A stretch of DNA of 58,989 nucleotides from an uncultured Streptococcus sp. (GTDB lineage Bacteria > Bacillota > Bacilli > Lactobacillales > Streptococcaceae). Of the stretch, positions 41,647 to 50,572 are shown in pieces; position 1 is the first letter of the stretch; each line of letters begins with the position of its first letter. The notes beneath the pieces are model-generated. The model did not search any database and was not told the origin of the DNA. It worked only from the letters and a program-made list of their open reading frames with translations. The DNA lies in contig NZ_CABFMF010000003.1 in assembly GCF_901875575.1 (NCBI RefSeq), positions 1 through 58,989 of the forward strand. The letters are read 5' to 3'. Made by a program: the position numbers and the translations under genes.

Positions 41647-41883
41647 ATTCAGAAAGTAATCATAAGAGTTTTATAGAGAGTCTGTGCTTGGTGAAAACAG
41701 ATAAATGAAGATGATGAAAATTGGGCTGAATTGTTTATAGAATTTGAAATCATAAAAATTCGGTGAGCACACCTTACAGTGCATCTCGTTTTTGCGAGAC
41801 TGAGCGATAGGGATATTCCCTATAATTGAGGTGGCACCGCGCATCGACGTCCTCACACAAGTGTTTTTGTGTGAGGACTTTTT
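41647..41883 (+). promoter_or_regulatory. T-box riboswitch, tryptophan type
   Basis: The leader carries the T-box AGGTGGCACCGCG (41829-41841), whose UGGC pairs with the tRNA acceptor end. An intrinsic terminator follows: GTCCTCACACAA and TTGTGTGAGGAC (41849-41878), then TTTTT. In stem I the specifier is read as TGG (41722-41724) followed by a purine, that is tryptophan. Uncharged tRNA-Trp would stabilise the antiterminator and switch on the transporter genes. The specifier was placed by eye without a folded alignment, but it agrees with the downstream gene family. Confidence 0.9.
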
Positions 41884-41900
41884 AGTTTAGGAGGACAATG

Positions 41901-41948
41901 ATGGAATGTAAACGATGGCGTCGCTTAGTTAATAAGCAAATTGGTTAA
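41901..41948 (+). CDS. Possible 15-aa leader peptide with a Trp codon
   Basis: It lies between the T-box terminator and trpX. A perfect AGGAGG (41889-41894) is placed 6 nt before ATG 41901 (a second ATG is at 41898), opening an ORF MECKRWRRLVNKQIG, TAA at 41946-41948. One Trp codon follows a cluster of basic residues. It ends 23 nt before trpX. Whether it is translated, and whether it regulates anything, is unknown. Confidence 0.45.
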   Translation: MECKRWRRLVNKQIG

Positions 41949-41971
41949 AAGTTAATAAAAGGAGAAATAAA

Positions 41972-42979
41972 ATGAAAAATAAACGTCTAGTTGGGATAAT
42001 TGCTGTTTTAGCAGTTTTGGTCGCAGGAAGCTTGATTTACTCTTCTATGAATAAACAAGAATCGAAGCAAGAAGTTAAGAATGAAAAGAAAATTGCTAAG
42101 GTTGGTGTACTTCAGTTTGTAAGTCATCCATCACTTGATTTGATTTATAAAGGAATTCAAGATGGTCTTGCCGAAGAGGGTTATAAGGATGATCAATTGA
42201 AGATTGATTTTATGAATTCAGAGGGTGACCAAAGCAAAGTCGCTACTATGAGTAAGCAACTTGTTTCAAATGGCAACGATATTGTAGTAGGGATTGCAAC
42301 TCCTGCGGCTCAAGGATTAGCCAGTGCAACAAAAGATTTACCTGTTATTATGGCAGCCATTACAGATCCAATCGGAGCTAACTTGGTTAAAGATTTGAAA
42401 AAACCTGGTGGAAATATTACAGGTGTCTCAGACCATAATCCAGCCCAGCAACAAGTGGAACTAATCAAAGCTCTAACACCTGAGGTTAAAACAATCGGTG
42501 CTCTTTATTCAAGTAGTGAAGACAATTCAAAAACTCAGGTAGAAGAATTTAAAGCCTATGCTGAAAAAGCAGGTTTCAAGGTAGAAACATTTGCAGTTCC
42601 TTCAACAAATGAAATTGCTTCTACTGTCAATGTTATGACTAGCAAGGTAGACGCTATCTGGGTTCCAATTGACAATACTATCGCATCAGCTTTCCCAACA
42701 GTTGTATCAAGCAACCAAGCAGCTAAAAAACCGATTTATCCAAGTGCAACAGCCATGGTAGAAGCTGGTGGTTTGGCATCAGTGGTTGTTGATCAACGTG
42801 ACCTTGGAGTGGCTACAGGTAAAATGATTGCTCAAGTCTTGAAAGGGGCAAAACCAGCTGATACACCAGTTAATGTCTTTTCAACTGGTAAGTCTGTTGT
42901 CAATAAAAAATATGCAAAAGAACTTGGTATCACAATTCCAGAATCTGTCCTAAAAGAAGCAGGACAAGTAATTGAATAA
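41972..42979 (+). CDS. trpX: Tryptophan ABC transporter substrate-binding protein (TrpX-like)
   Basis: 335 aa, PF04392-type binding protein with two lobes (KVGVLQFVSHPSLD...; VGIATPAAQGLA...MAAITDPIGA; GGNITGVSDH). The N-terminus has one hydrophobic stretch (about 7-26) but no Cys, so there is no lipobox: it is either membrane-tethered by an uncleaved helix or released. Tryptophan specificity is inferred from the Trp T-box and the known trpXYZ assignment in streptococci. First gene of the transporter operon. Confidence 0.87.
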   Translation: MKNKRLVGIIAVLAVLVAGSLIYSSMNKQESKQEVKNEKKIAKVGVLQFVSHPSLDLIYKGIQDGLAEEGYKDDQLKIDFMNSEGDQSKVATMSKQLVSNGNDIVVGIATPAAQGLASATKDLPVIMAAITDPIGANLVKDLKKPGGNITGVSDHNPAQQQVELIKALTPEVKTIGALYSSSEDNSKTQVEEFKAYAEKAGFKVETFAVPSTNEIASTVNVMTSKVDAIWVPIDNTIASAFPTVVSSNQAAKKPIYPSATAMVEAGGLASVVVDQRDLGVATGKMIAQVLKGAKPADTPVNVFSTGKSVVNKKYAKELGITIPESVLKEAGQVIE

Positions 42980-43039
42980 GATAAAAGGAGGAGTTGGAAA
43001 CATCTCCTCCCGTTTTACGAAAGAAATGAGTGAAAAATT

Positions 43040-43906
43040 ATGATAGTATCTATTATTTCTCAAGGTTTTGTCTGGGCCATTTTAGGTTTGGGAATTTTTA
43101 TGACCTTTAGAATTTTAAATTTTCCAGATATGACAACAGAGGGTTCATTCCCACTTGGTGGAGCAGTCGCAGTTACTTTAATTACAAAAGGCGTTAATCC
43201 TTTTCTAGCTACTCTTCTTGCTGTTGGGGCTGGTTGTTTGGCAGGAATGGTCGCAGGGCTTCTCTATACTAAAGGTAAAATTCCTACTTTATTATCAGGT
43301 ATATTAGTAATGACTTCTTGTCATTCGATTATGCTTTTAATCATGGGGCGAGCAAATTTAGGCTTGCTTGGTACGAAGCAAATTCAAGATGTATTACCAT
43401 TTTCTTCTGATTTAAATCAATTAGTTACAGGACTTATTTTTGTTAGTCTTGTCATTGCTCTCATGCTTTTCTTTTTAGATACAAAGCTTGGTCAAGCATA
43501 TATTGCAACTGGAGATAATCCTGACATGGCTAGAAGTTTCGGAATTCATACAGGTCGTATGGAACTCATGGGTCTGGTCTTGTCTAATGGTGTAATCGCT
43601 CTTGCAGGGGCTTTGATCGCTCAACAAGAAGGTTATGCGGATGTTTCTCGAGGAATTGGTGTCATCGTTGTTGGTCTGGCTAGTTTGATTATTGGTGAAG
43701 TCATTTTTAAAAGTTTGACACTAGCAGAACGGTTGATAGCTATTGTTGTAGGTTCTATAGCCTATCAATTCTTAGTGTGGGGAGTTATTGCACTTGGATT
43801 TAATACAAGCTATCTACGTCTCTATAGTGCCCTTATTTTAGCGGTCTGTCTCATGATTCCGACCTTTAAACAAACACTCTTGAAAGGAGCCAAGTTGAGC
43901 AAATGA
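43040..43906 (+). CDS. trpY: Tryptophan ABC transporter permease (TrpY-like)
   Basis: 288 aa, eight or nine membrane helices, PF02653 branched-chain-type permease family (FRILNFPDMTTEGSFPLGGA is the family N-terminal signature). It overlaps the ATPase gene by ATGA, so the subunits are translationally coupled. Confidence 0.87.
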   Translation: MIVSIISQGFVWAILGLGIFMTFRILNFPDMTTEGSFPLGGAVAVTLITKGVNPFLATLLAVGAGCLAGMVAGLLYTKGKIPTLLSGILVMTSCHSIMLLIMGRANLGLLGTKQIQDVLPFSSDLNQLVTGLIFVSLVIALMLFFLDTKLGQAYIATGDNPDMARSFGIHTGRMELMGLVLSNGVIALAGALIAQQEGYADVSRGIGVIVVGLASLIIGEVIFKSLTLAERLIAIVVGSIAYQFLVWGVIALGFNTSYLRLYSALILAVCLMIPTFKQTLLKGAKLSK

Positions 43907-44661
43907 CAGCAATTGTAGAATTAAAAAATGCAACAAAAGTTGTAAAAAATGGCTTTGATGAAGAAAAGATTATTTTGAATGATGTCTCCTTAGATATTTT
44001 CGAACATGATTTTATCACTATTTTAGGTGGAAATGGAGCCGGAAAATCAACCCTGTTTAATATTCTAGCTGGGACCTTGTCTTTGACGAGTGGAACTATT
44101 CGTATTTTAGGAGAAGATGTCACTAAATTTTCACCTGAAAAACGTGCTAAGTATTTATCCCGAGTCTTTCAAGATCCGAAAATGGGAACAGCTCCCCGTA
44201 TGACGGTAGCTGAAAATCTATTGATTGCAAAATTTAGAGGCGAAAAACGAGGACTTTTCCCAAGACGCCTCAGCAGTTATAAGGATGAATTTCAGTCTAC
44301 TATTGAAAAAGTTGGAAATGGTCTTGAAAAACATTTGGATACGCCAATCGAGTTTTTATCTGGGGGTCAAAGGCAAGCTCTAAGTCTCTTAATGGCGACC
44401 CTGAAACGTCCAGAACTTCTTTTATTGGATGAGCATACAGCAGCTCTTGATCCCAAGACTAGTGTTTCTTTGATGGAATTGACAGATGAATTTGTGAGCA
44501 GAGATAACTTAACAGCCCTCATGATTACCCATCATATGGAAGATGCTCTCAAATATGGCAATCGCTTAATCGTCATGAAAGAAGGACGAATTATACAAGA
44601 CTTGAATCAAGAAGAAAAAGCAAAGATGAAGATTTCAGACTACTATCAATTATTTGAATAG
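43903..44661 (+). CDS. trpZ: Tryptophan ABC transporter ATP-binding protein (TrpZ-like)
   Basis: 252 aa. Walker A GGNGAGKST (about 47), signature LSGGQRQ, Walker B LLLLDEHTAALDP and switch His in MITHHMED. Energises import with the upstream permease. Followed by a strong terminator. Confidence 0.93.
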   Translation: MTAIVELKNATKVVKNGFDEEKIILNDVSLDIFEHDFITILGGNGAGKSTLFNILAGTLSLTSGTIRILGEDVTKFSPEKRAKYLSRVFQDPKMGTAPRMTVAENLLIAKFRGEKRGLFPRRLSSYKDEFQSTIEKVGNGLEKHLDTPIEFLSGGQRQALSLLMATLKRPELLLLDEHTAALDPKTSVSLMELTDEFVSRDNLTALMITHHMEDALKYGNRLIVMKEGRIIQDLNQEEKAKMKISDYYQLFE

Positions 44662-44692
44662 ATGAGTCCTATTTTCATCAAAATTGTGAAGC

Positions 44693-44728
44693 AAAACTCA
44701 GAGGTATGGAAGTATTTCTGAGTTTTTT
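44693..44728 (+). terminator. Terminator after trpZ
   Basis: AAAACTCAGA pairs perfectly with TCTGAGTTTT, then TT. Confidence 0.88.
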
Positions 44729-44787
44729 ATCTTCTCTTGCAATCTAAAAAATGATGCAAAGAGAATGATGGAAAGTGTATGAAATGG

Positions 44788-44816
44788 TTTACTTTTTTTC
44801 TGAAATAAAGTATACT
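44788..44816 (+). promoter_or_regulatory. Promoter of the dnaG-rpoD operon
   Basis: TTTACT (44788-44793), 17-bp spacer, TATACT (44811-44816). The promoter is bracketed by GTTTACT (44787-44793) and its inverse AGTAAAC (44823-44829). Confidence 0.6.
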
Positions 44817-44853
44817 ATATAGAGTAAACTATGATAACATGGAGGTATTGTGT

Positions 44854-46614
44854 ATGGTTGACAAACTAGTCATTGAAGATATCAAAAACAATGCCAACAT
44901 TGTGGAAGTCATAGGAGATGTGATTTCTTTACAAAAGGCAGGACGGAACTATTTAGGGCTCTGTCCTTTTCATGGTGAAAAAACACCTTCTTTTAATGTG
45001 GTGGAGGATAAGCAGTTTTATCACTGTTTTGGCTGTGGCCGCTCAGGAGATGTTTTTAAATTCATAGAAGAATACCAAGGCGTGTCCTTTATAGAAGCTG
45101 TCCAAATTCTTGGAGAGCGAGTTGGAATAGAGATTGAAAGACCACTTCAGAGTGACCAGAAACCATCATCTCCTCATCAGGTCTTGTATGATATGCATGA
45201 AGAAGCTACTAAGTTTTACCATGCTCTTCTCATGACTACCACCATGGGTCAAGAAGCAAGACATTATCTTTATCAACGCGGATTGACTGATGATGTCATA
45301 AAACATTTTAGAATTGGTTTAGCACCAAGTGAACGCAACTATCTTTATCAACGCTTATCAGGTAAGTATCGAGATGAGGATTTCTTAGAATCTGGACTTT
45401 TTTACCTTTCGGATGCAAATCAATTTCTCGATACCTTTCATAATCGGATTATGTTTCCCTTAACAAATGATCAAGGGAAAGTTATTGCCTTTTCTGGTCG
45501 TATCTGGCAGAAAACGGATTCACAGACAGCTAAGTATAAAAATAGTCGTTCGACTGCAATTTTTAATAAAAGTTACGAATTATATCATATGGATAGGGCA
45601 AAAAAATCTTCAGGTAAAGCAAGTGAGATTTATCTTATGGAAGGTTTTATGGATGTTATTGCTGCTTATCGTTCAGGAATCGAAAATGCTGTTGCATCCA
45701 TGGGTACTGCACTAAGCAGAGAACATGTTGATCATCTAAAGAGGTTAACCAAGAAGCTAATTCTAGTTTATGATGGTGACAAGGCAGGACAAGCTGCGAC
45801 ATTGAAAGCTCTAGATGAAATAGGTGATATGCCTGTACAAATCGTAAGTATGCCTGACAATCTTGATCCGGATGAATACTTGCAAAAAAACAGTGCTGAG
45901 GACTTGGCCTATCTATTGACCAAAACTCGTATTAGTCCGATTGAGTTTTATATTCATCACTACAAGCCTGAAAATAGCGATAATCTTCAAGCACAGATTG
46001 AGTTTATTGAAAAAATAGCTCCTTTGATAATAAAAGAAAAGTCAATAACTGCCCAAAATAGTTATATTCATATTTTAGCGGATAGTCTTCCCTCTTTTGA
46101 TTATGGACAGATTGAACAAATAGTTAATGAGAACCGGCTAATAGATCGTCAAAATCGTATGAATGGGTTTTCTAGATCAACTTCAATTATAGCGCCAGTT
46201 ACCAAGCAATTGTCTGCAGTTATGAGGGCGGAAGCACATATTCTATATAGAATGAAGGAGTCATCCCTCGTTCTCAATGATTTTCGGTTGCGAGAAGATT
46301 TTAAATTTGATACACCTGAATTTCAGGTCTTGTATGACTTGCTTGTCAAGTATGGGGACATTCCTGCTGAAGAATTGGCTATTTGTTCGGAAGAGGTTGA
46401 AAAAGCTTGGTACCAAGTCTTAGCGCAAGATTTACCAGCTGAAATGTCACCCCATGAATTAAGTGAAGTAGAAACGACTCGAAATAAGGCTCTATTAAAT
46501 AAAGATAATATGAGAATCAAAAAGAAGGTGCAGGAAGCTAGCCATGTAGGTGATACAGATACCGCCCTAGAAGAATTAGAACGTTTAATTTCTCAAAAGA
46601 GAAGAATGGAGTAA
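44854..46614 (+). CDS. dnaG: DNA primase
   Basis: 586 aa from ATG 44854, placed by GGAGG (44841-44845); an ATG at 44839 overlaps that site and is rejected. Zinc-binding domain C37-H40-C58-C61 (CPFH...HCFGCG), TOPRIM catalytic core (LMEGFMDVIAAY, LVYDGDKAG) and a C-terminal DnaB-binding helical region. Synthesises RNA primers at the replication fork. Two bases separate it from rpoD, the classic macromolecular-synthesis pairing. Confidence 0.97.
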   Translation: MVDKLVIEDIKNNANIVEVIGDVISLQKAGRNYLGLCPFHGEKTPSFNVVEDKQFYHCFGCGRSGDVFKFIEEYQGVSFIEAVQILGERVGIEIERPLQSDQKPSSPHQVLYDMHEEATKFYHALLMTTTMGQEARHYLYQRGLTDDVIKHFRIGLAPSERNYLYQRLSGKYRDEDFLESGLFYLSDANQFLDTFHNRIMFPLTNDQGKVIAFSGRIWQKTDSQTAKYKNSRSTAIFNKSYELYHMDRAKKSSGKASEIYLMEGFMDVIAAYRSGIENAVASMGTALSREHVDHLKRLTKKLILVYDGDKAGQAATLKALDEIGDMPVQIVSMPDNLDPDEYLQKNSAEDLAYLLTKTRISPIEFYIHHYKPENSDNLQAQIEFIEKIAPLIIKEKSITAQNSYIHILADSLPSFDYGQIEQIVNENRLIDRQNRMNGFSRSTSIIAPVTKQLSAVMRAEAHILYRMKESSLVLNDFRLREDFKFDTPEFQVLYDLLVKYGDIPAEELAICSEEVEKAWYQVLAQDLPAEMSPHELSEVETTRNKALLNKDNMRIKKKVQEASHVGDTDTALEELERLISQKRRME

Positions 46615-46616
46615 TA

Positions 46617-47726
46617 ATGGCAACAAAACAAAAAGAAGTAACAACATTTGATGTACAAGTGGCAGAATTTATCCGTAATCATAAGAAAACAGGAACCGCA
46701 ACTGATGATGAAATTAATTCAAGTCTAGTCATTCCTTTTGCTCTAGATGCAGATGGTATTGAAGACATCTTGCAACGAATTCAAGATGCAGGAATTTCAA
46801 TAACTGACGTTGAAGGCAATCCAAGTGCGCGTGTTCTTAATGCTGAAGAAGAACCAGAACTGAGTGATGAAGACTTGATTGGCTCAACTTCTGCTAAGGT
46901 TAATGACCCTGTTCGTATGTATTTAAAAGAAATAGGGGTTGTACCTCTCTTGACCAATGAAGAGGAAAAAGAGTTAGCACTGGCTGTTGAAGCGGGTGAC
47001 ATCGAAGCCAAACAACGCCTTGCGGAAGCCAACCTTCGTTTGGTTGTTTCCATTGCCAAACGCTATGTTGGTCGTGGTATGCAGTTTTTGGACTTGATTC
47101 AAGAAGGAAATATGGGCTTGATGAAGGCAGTTGATAAGTTTGACTATTCTAAAGGATTCAAGTTTTCAACTTATGCAACCTGGTGGATTCGTCAGGCTAT
47201 CACTCGTGCCATTGCTGATCAAGCACGTACCATTCGTATTCCTGTACACATGGTAGAGACCATTAATAAATTGGTTCGTGAGCAGCGTAATCTTCTTCAA
47301 GAATTGGGTCAAGATCCAACTCCAGAACAAATTGCTGAACGTATGGATATGACGCCTGATAAAGTTCGTGAAATCTTGAAGATTGCTCAAGAACCGGTAT
47401 CGCTTGAAACGCCAATTGGGGAAGAGGATGATAGCCATCTTGGTGACTTTATCGAAGATGAAGTGATTGAAAATCCAGTTGATTACACAACTCGTATTGT
47501 CTTGCGTGAGCAGTTAGATGAAGTATTGGATACCTTAACTGATAGGGAAGAAAATGTTCTTCGTCTTCGTTTTGGACTGGATGATGGGAAGATGCGTACT
47601 CTTGAAGATGTTGGTAAAGTCTTTAACGTCACTCGTGAGCGTATTCGTCAGATTGAAGCTAAAGCATTGAGAAAATTGCGCCAACCTAGTCGCAGCAAAC
47701 CTCTTCGTGATTTTATTGAAGATTAG
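46617..47726 (+). CDS. rpoD: Primary sigma factor RpoD (SigA)
   Basis: 369 aa. Region 1.1 is short, region 1.2 PVRMYLKEIG, region 2.3-2.4 GFKFSTYATWWIRQAITRA, region 3, and region 4.2 TLEDVGKVFNVTRERIRQIEAKALRKLR are all intact. Its recognition of TTGACA/TATAAT with frequent TG extension fits the promoters seen across the window. Confidence 0.98.
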   Translation: MATKQKEVTTFDVQVAEFIRNHKKTGTATDDEINSSLVIPFALDADGIEDILQRIQDAGISITDVEGNPSARVLNAEEEPELSDEDLIGSTSAKVNDPVRMYLKEIGVVPLLTNEEEKELALAVEAGDIEAKQRLAEANLRLVVSIAKRYVGRGMQFLDLIQEGNMGLMKAVDKFDYSKGFKFSTYATWWIRQAITRAIADQARTIRIPVHMVETINKLVREQRNLLQELGQDPTPEQIAERMDMTPDKVREILKIAQEPVSLETPIGEEDDSHLGDFIEDEVIENPVDYTTRIVLREQLDEVLDTLTDREENVLRLRFGLDDGKMRTLEDVGKVFNVTRERIRQIEAKALRKLRQPSRSKPLRDFIED

Positions 47727-47741
47727 AAATGAGGATAAAAA

Positions 47742-48071
47742 ATGGCCTATACAGAAGAACAAATTGAAACTATCAAAACTCGAATTTTAAACGCCTTAGA
47801 AGATGTAATAGACCCTGAGTTGGGAATTGATATTGTCAATCTTGGTTTAATCTATGAGATTCGTTTTGATGGAGATACAGGACATACTGAAATTGATATG
47901 ACACTCACTACTATGGGTTGCCCTTTGGCAGATCTCTTGACGGATCAGATTTATGATGCCATGACAGAGGTGCCAGAAGTAACGGATACTGAGGTCAAAT
48001 TAGTCTGGTATCCAGCCTGGACAGTTGAAAAAATGAGTCGTTACGCACGTATTGCATTAGGGATTAAATAA
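47742..48071 (+). CDS. DUF59/MIP18 family metal-sulfur assembly protein
   Basis: 109 aa. Hallmarks DPELGIDIVNLGLIYEI and TTMGCPLAD, with the conserved Cys. Family members (SufT, PaaD) help iron-sulfur cluster maturation. It follows rpoD by 15 nt and is the last gene of the dnaG operon. The exact client is unknown. Confidence 0.88.
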   Translation: MAYTEEQIETIKTRILNALEDVIDPELGIDIVNLGLIYEIRFDGDTGHTEIDMTLTTMGCPLADLLTDQIYDAMTEVPEVTDTEVKLVWYPAWTVEKMSRYARIALGIK

Positions 48072-48086
48072 TGAACAAAAAACTGT

Positions 48087-48136
48087 AAGAGACGATTGGG
48101 AAATAGAGGTAATACCCTTTTTTCCTCTGGTCTCTT
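48087..48136 (+). terminator. Probable terminator of the dnaG-rpoD operon
   Basis: Outer arms AAGAGAC/GTCTCTT and inner AGAGG/CCTCT form a broken stem followed by CTTTCTTTT. Less tidy than other terminators here. Confidence 0.5.
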
Positions 48137-48166
48137 CTTTCTTTTGATGTATTTCATAAAAGAAAA

Positions 48167-48175
48167 TGATATAAT
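48167..48175 (+). promoter_or_regulatory. Extended -10 directly abutting the CpoA-like gene
   Basis: TGATATAAT ends 7 nt before the ATG at 48183, so transcription should begin at or within a base of the start codon. No Shine-Dalgarno sequence lies between. Confidence 0.7.
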
Positions 48176-48182
48176 AGTAGTT

Positions 48183-49223
48183 ATGGATAAAAAGAAATTA
48201 CGTATCAATATGTTGAGTTCAAGTGAAAAAGTAGCAGGACAAGGAGTTTCAGGAGCTTACCGTGAATTGGTTCATCTTCTTCAACGGGATGCAAAAGAAG
48301 AATTGATTGTTACAGAAAATCTTCCTATCGAGGCAGATATAACTCACTTCCATACAATTGATTTCCCTTATTATTTATCAACATTTCAAAAGAAACGGTC
48401 AGGTAGAAAAATTGGCTATGTTCATTTTTTGCCTGATACGCTTGAGGGTAGTCTGAAGATTCCTTTTTTCTTAAAAGGAATTGTGAAACGCTATGTTTTT
48501 TCTTTTTATAATCGGATGGAACATCTTGTAGTAGTAAATCCAATGTTTATTGAAGATTTAGTAGCCGCTGGTATTCCACGTGAAAAAGTGACCTATATTC
48601 CTAATTTTGTCAACAAGGAAAAATGGCATCCGTTACCAAAAGAGGAGGTTTTACGACTTCGTGAAGATCTAGGACTTGATCAACATCAGTTTATTGTTGT
48701 TGGCGCTGGTCAGGTTCAAAAACGAAAAGGAATCGACGACTTCATTCGTTTGGCAGAAGAATTACCTCAGATAACTTTTATCTGGGCTGGAGGCTTTTCT
48801 TTTGGTGGTATGACAGACGGTTACGAAAAGTATAAAAAAATGATGGAAAATCCACCAAAAAATTTACTCTTTCCTGGTATTGTGACACCAGAACGAATGC
48901 GAGAGCTGTATTCCTTGGCAGATATTTTCTTACTGCCTAGTTACAATGAGTTATTTCCAATGACTATTTTAGAAGCAGCAAGTTGCGATGCACCGATTAT
49001 GCTGCGTGACTTGGATCTATATAAGGTTATTCTAGAAGGTAATTATCATGCTACAGCAGATAAAGATGAGATGAAACAATCTATTTTAGAATATCAAAAG
49101 AATCCTGATAGCTTGAAAGAGTTGAAAGAAAAAGCTAAGAAAATTTCAAGAGAATATTCTGAAGAACATCTCTTACAGATTTGGTTGGAATTTTACCAAG
49201 AGCAAGCTGCTTTAGGTAGATAG
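48183..49223 (+). CDS. cpoA: Glycolipid glycosyltransferase, CpoA-like (GT4)
   Basis: 346 aa from ATG 48183 (peptide MDKKKLRINMLSSSEKVAGQG). GT-B fold, GT4 family: donor-site motifs GAGQVQKRKGIDDFI and the E-x7-E region PSYNELFPMTILEAASC. The pneumococcal CpoA adds galactose to glucosyl-diacylglycerol; mutants have altered membrane lipids and beta-lactam susceptibility. The enzyme making its substrate is the next gene (11-nt gap). A longer reading from 48096 would start inside the terminator and upstream of the promoter, so it is rejected. The mRNA appears leaderless. Confidence 0.9.
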   Translation: MDKKKLRINMLSSSEKVAGQGVSGAYRELVHLLQRDAKEELIVTENLPIEADITHFHTIDFPYYLSTFQKKRSGRKIGYVHFLPDTLEGSLKIPFFLKGIVKRYVFSFYNRMEHLVVVNPMFIEDLVAAGIPREKVTYIPNFVNKEKWHPLPKEEVLRLREDLGLDQHQFIVVGAGQVQKRKGIDDFIRLAEELPQITFIWAGGFSFGGMTDGYEKYKKMMENPPKNLLFPGIVTPERMRELYSLADIFLLPSYNELFPMTILEAASCDAPIMLRDLDLYKVILEGNYHATADKDEMKQSILEYQKNPDSLKELKEKAKKISREYSEEHLLQIWLEFYQEQAALGR

Positions 49224-49234
49224 TGAGGTAATCT

Positions 49235-50557
49235 ATGCGAATTGGTTTATTTACAGATACCTATTTCCCCCAGGTTTCTGGGGTTGCAACTAGTATTCGA
49301 ACCTTGAAAATGGAATTAGAAAAGCAAGGACACACGGTCTTTATTTTTACAACGACAGATAAAGATGTTAATCGTTATGAAGATTGGCAAATTATTCGAA
49401 TACCGAGTGTTCCTTTCTTTGCATTTAAAGATAGACGTTTTGCTTATCGAGGTTTTAGTCATGCGCTAGAAATTGCTAGACAGTATCAGTTAGATATCAT
49501 TCATACACAAACTGAGTTTTCACTTGGTTTATTAGGGATTTGGATTGCTCGAGAATTAAAGATACCTGTCATTCACACCTATCACACCCAGTATGAGGAA
49601 TATGTTCACTACATTGCAAAGGGGTTGTTGATTCGTCCAAGTATGGTCAAGTATCTTGTTCGAGGTTTTTTACATGATGTTGATGGAGTAATTTGTCCCA
49701 GTGAGATTGTTTGTGATTTGCTTTCTGACTATAAGGTCAAGGTTGAAAAAAGAATTATTCCTACAGGTATCGAGTTGGCAAAATTTGAACGCCCTGAAAT
49801 AAAAGAAGAACATCTTAACGAATTACGTTCAAAATTAGGCGTTCAAACTGATGAAAAAATGCTACTAAGTCTTTCTAGAATTTCTTATGAAAAGAATATT
49901 CAGGCGGTTTTGACAGCTTTTGCTGAGGTTTTGAAAGAAGAAGATAAAATTAAGCTAGTAGTTGCTGGAGACGGTCCATATCTGGAAAGTCTGAAAGAAC
50001 AGGCGCATGAGTTACAGATTCAAGAATCAGTAATCTTCACCGGTATGATTGCTCCTAGCGAAACAGCCCTTTATTATAAGGCCGCAGATTTTTTCATCTC
50101 AGCTTCTACAAGTGAAACACAAGGTTTGACTTTCTTGGAAAGTTTAGCTAGTGGAACTCCTATTATTGCTCATGGAAATCCTTATCTAGATAATCTAATC
50201 AATCATAAGATGTTCGGTACCTTGTATTATAGAAATGATGATTTAGCAGGAGCGATATTAGAAGCTTTGATTGCTACTCCTGAGATGAATGAAATTAGAT
50301 TGGCAGAAAAGTTATATGAGATTTCTGCTGAAAACTTTGGGAAACGAGTTCATGAATTTTATTTGGATGCCATTATTACAAATAATTTTCAAATGGATTT
50401 AGTTAAGGACGATACTGTGGGCAAACGGATTTTTAAGACTGTTTTATACCTACCACAGAAGGTTGTAGCCGTACCGGTGAAAGGTTCAAGACGAATACTA
50501 AAGACTTCTAAAACTCAACTATTGAGCATAAGAAATTATTGGAAAGATTGGTATTGA
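49235..50557 (+). CDS. Alpha-monoglucosyl-diacylglycerol synthase-like glycosyltransferase (GT4)
   Basis: 440 aa. N-terminal GT-B acceptor domain (FTDTYFPQVSGVATSIRTL), donor motifs LSRISYEKNI, GDGPYLESL and E-x7-E in TSETQGLTFLESLASG. A C-terminal basic/aromatic extension (about 395-440, KVVAVPVKGSRRILKTSK) fits membrane association. In pneumococcus the neighbour of cpoA makes glucosyl-diacylglycerol, the lipid anchor precursor for lipoteichoic acid. RBS GAGGT. Confidence 0.9.
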   Translation: MRIGLFTDTYFPQVSGVATSIRTLKMELEKQGHTVFIFTTTDKDVNRYEDWQIIRIPSVPFFAFKDRRFAYRGFSHALEIARQYQLDIIHTQTEFSLGLLGIWIARELKIPVIHTYHTQYEEYVHYIAKGLLIRPSMVKYLVRGFLHDVDGVICPSEIVCDLLSDYKVKVEKRIIPTGIELAKFERPEIKEEHLNELRSKLGVQTDEKMLLSLSRISYEKNIQAVLTAFAEVLKEEDKIKLVVAGDGPYLESLKEQAHELQIQESVIFTGMIAPSETALYYKAADFFISASTSETQGLTFLESLASGTPIIAHGNPYLDNLINHKMFGTLYYRNDDLAGAILEALIATPEMNEIRLAEKLYEISAENFGKRVHEFYLDAIITNNFQMDLVKDDTVGKRIFKTVLYLPQKVVAVPVKGSRRILKTSKTQLLSIRNYWKDWY

Positions 50558-50572
50558 TAGGAGAAATGGAAT

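Noticed and set aside
41671..41856. Minus-strand ORF of 61 codons
   Set aside because: It is antisense to the structured T-box leader, has no ribosome site and no recognisable product.
48096..48182. Upstream extension of the CpoA-like ORF (29 extra residues)
   Set aside because: It would start within the terminator and before the promoter, and the extension does not match the family N-terminus.
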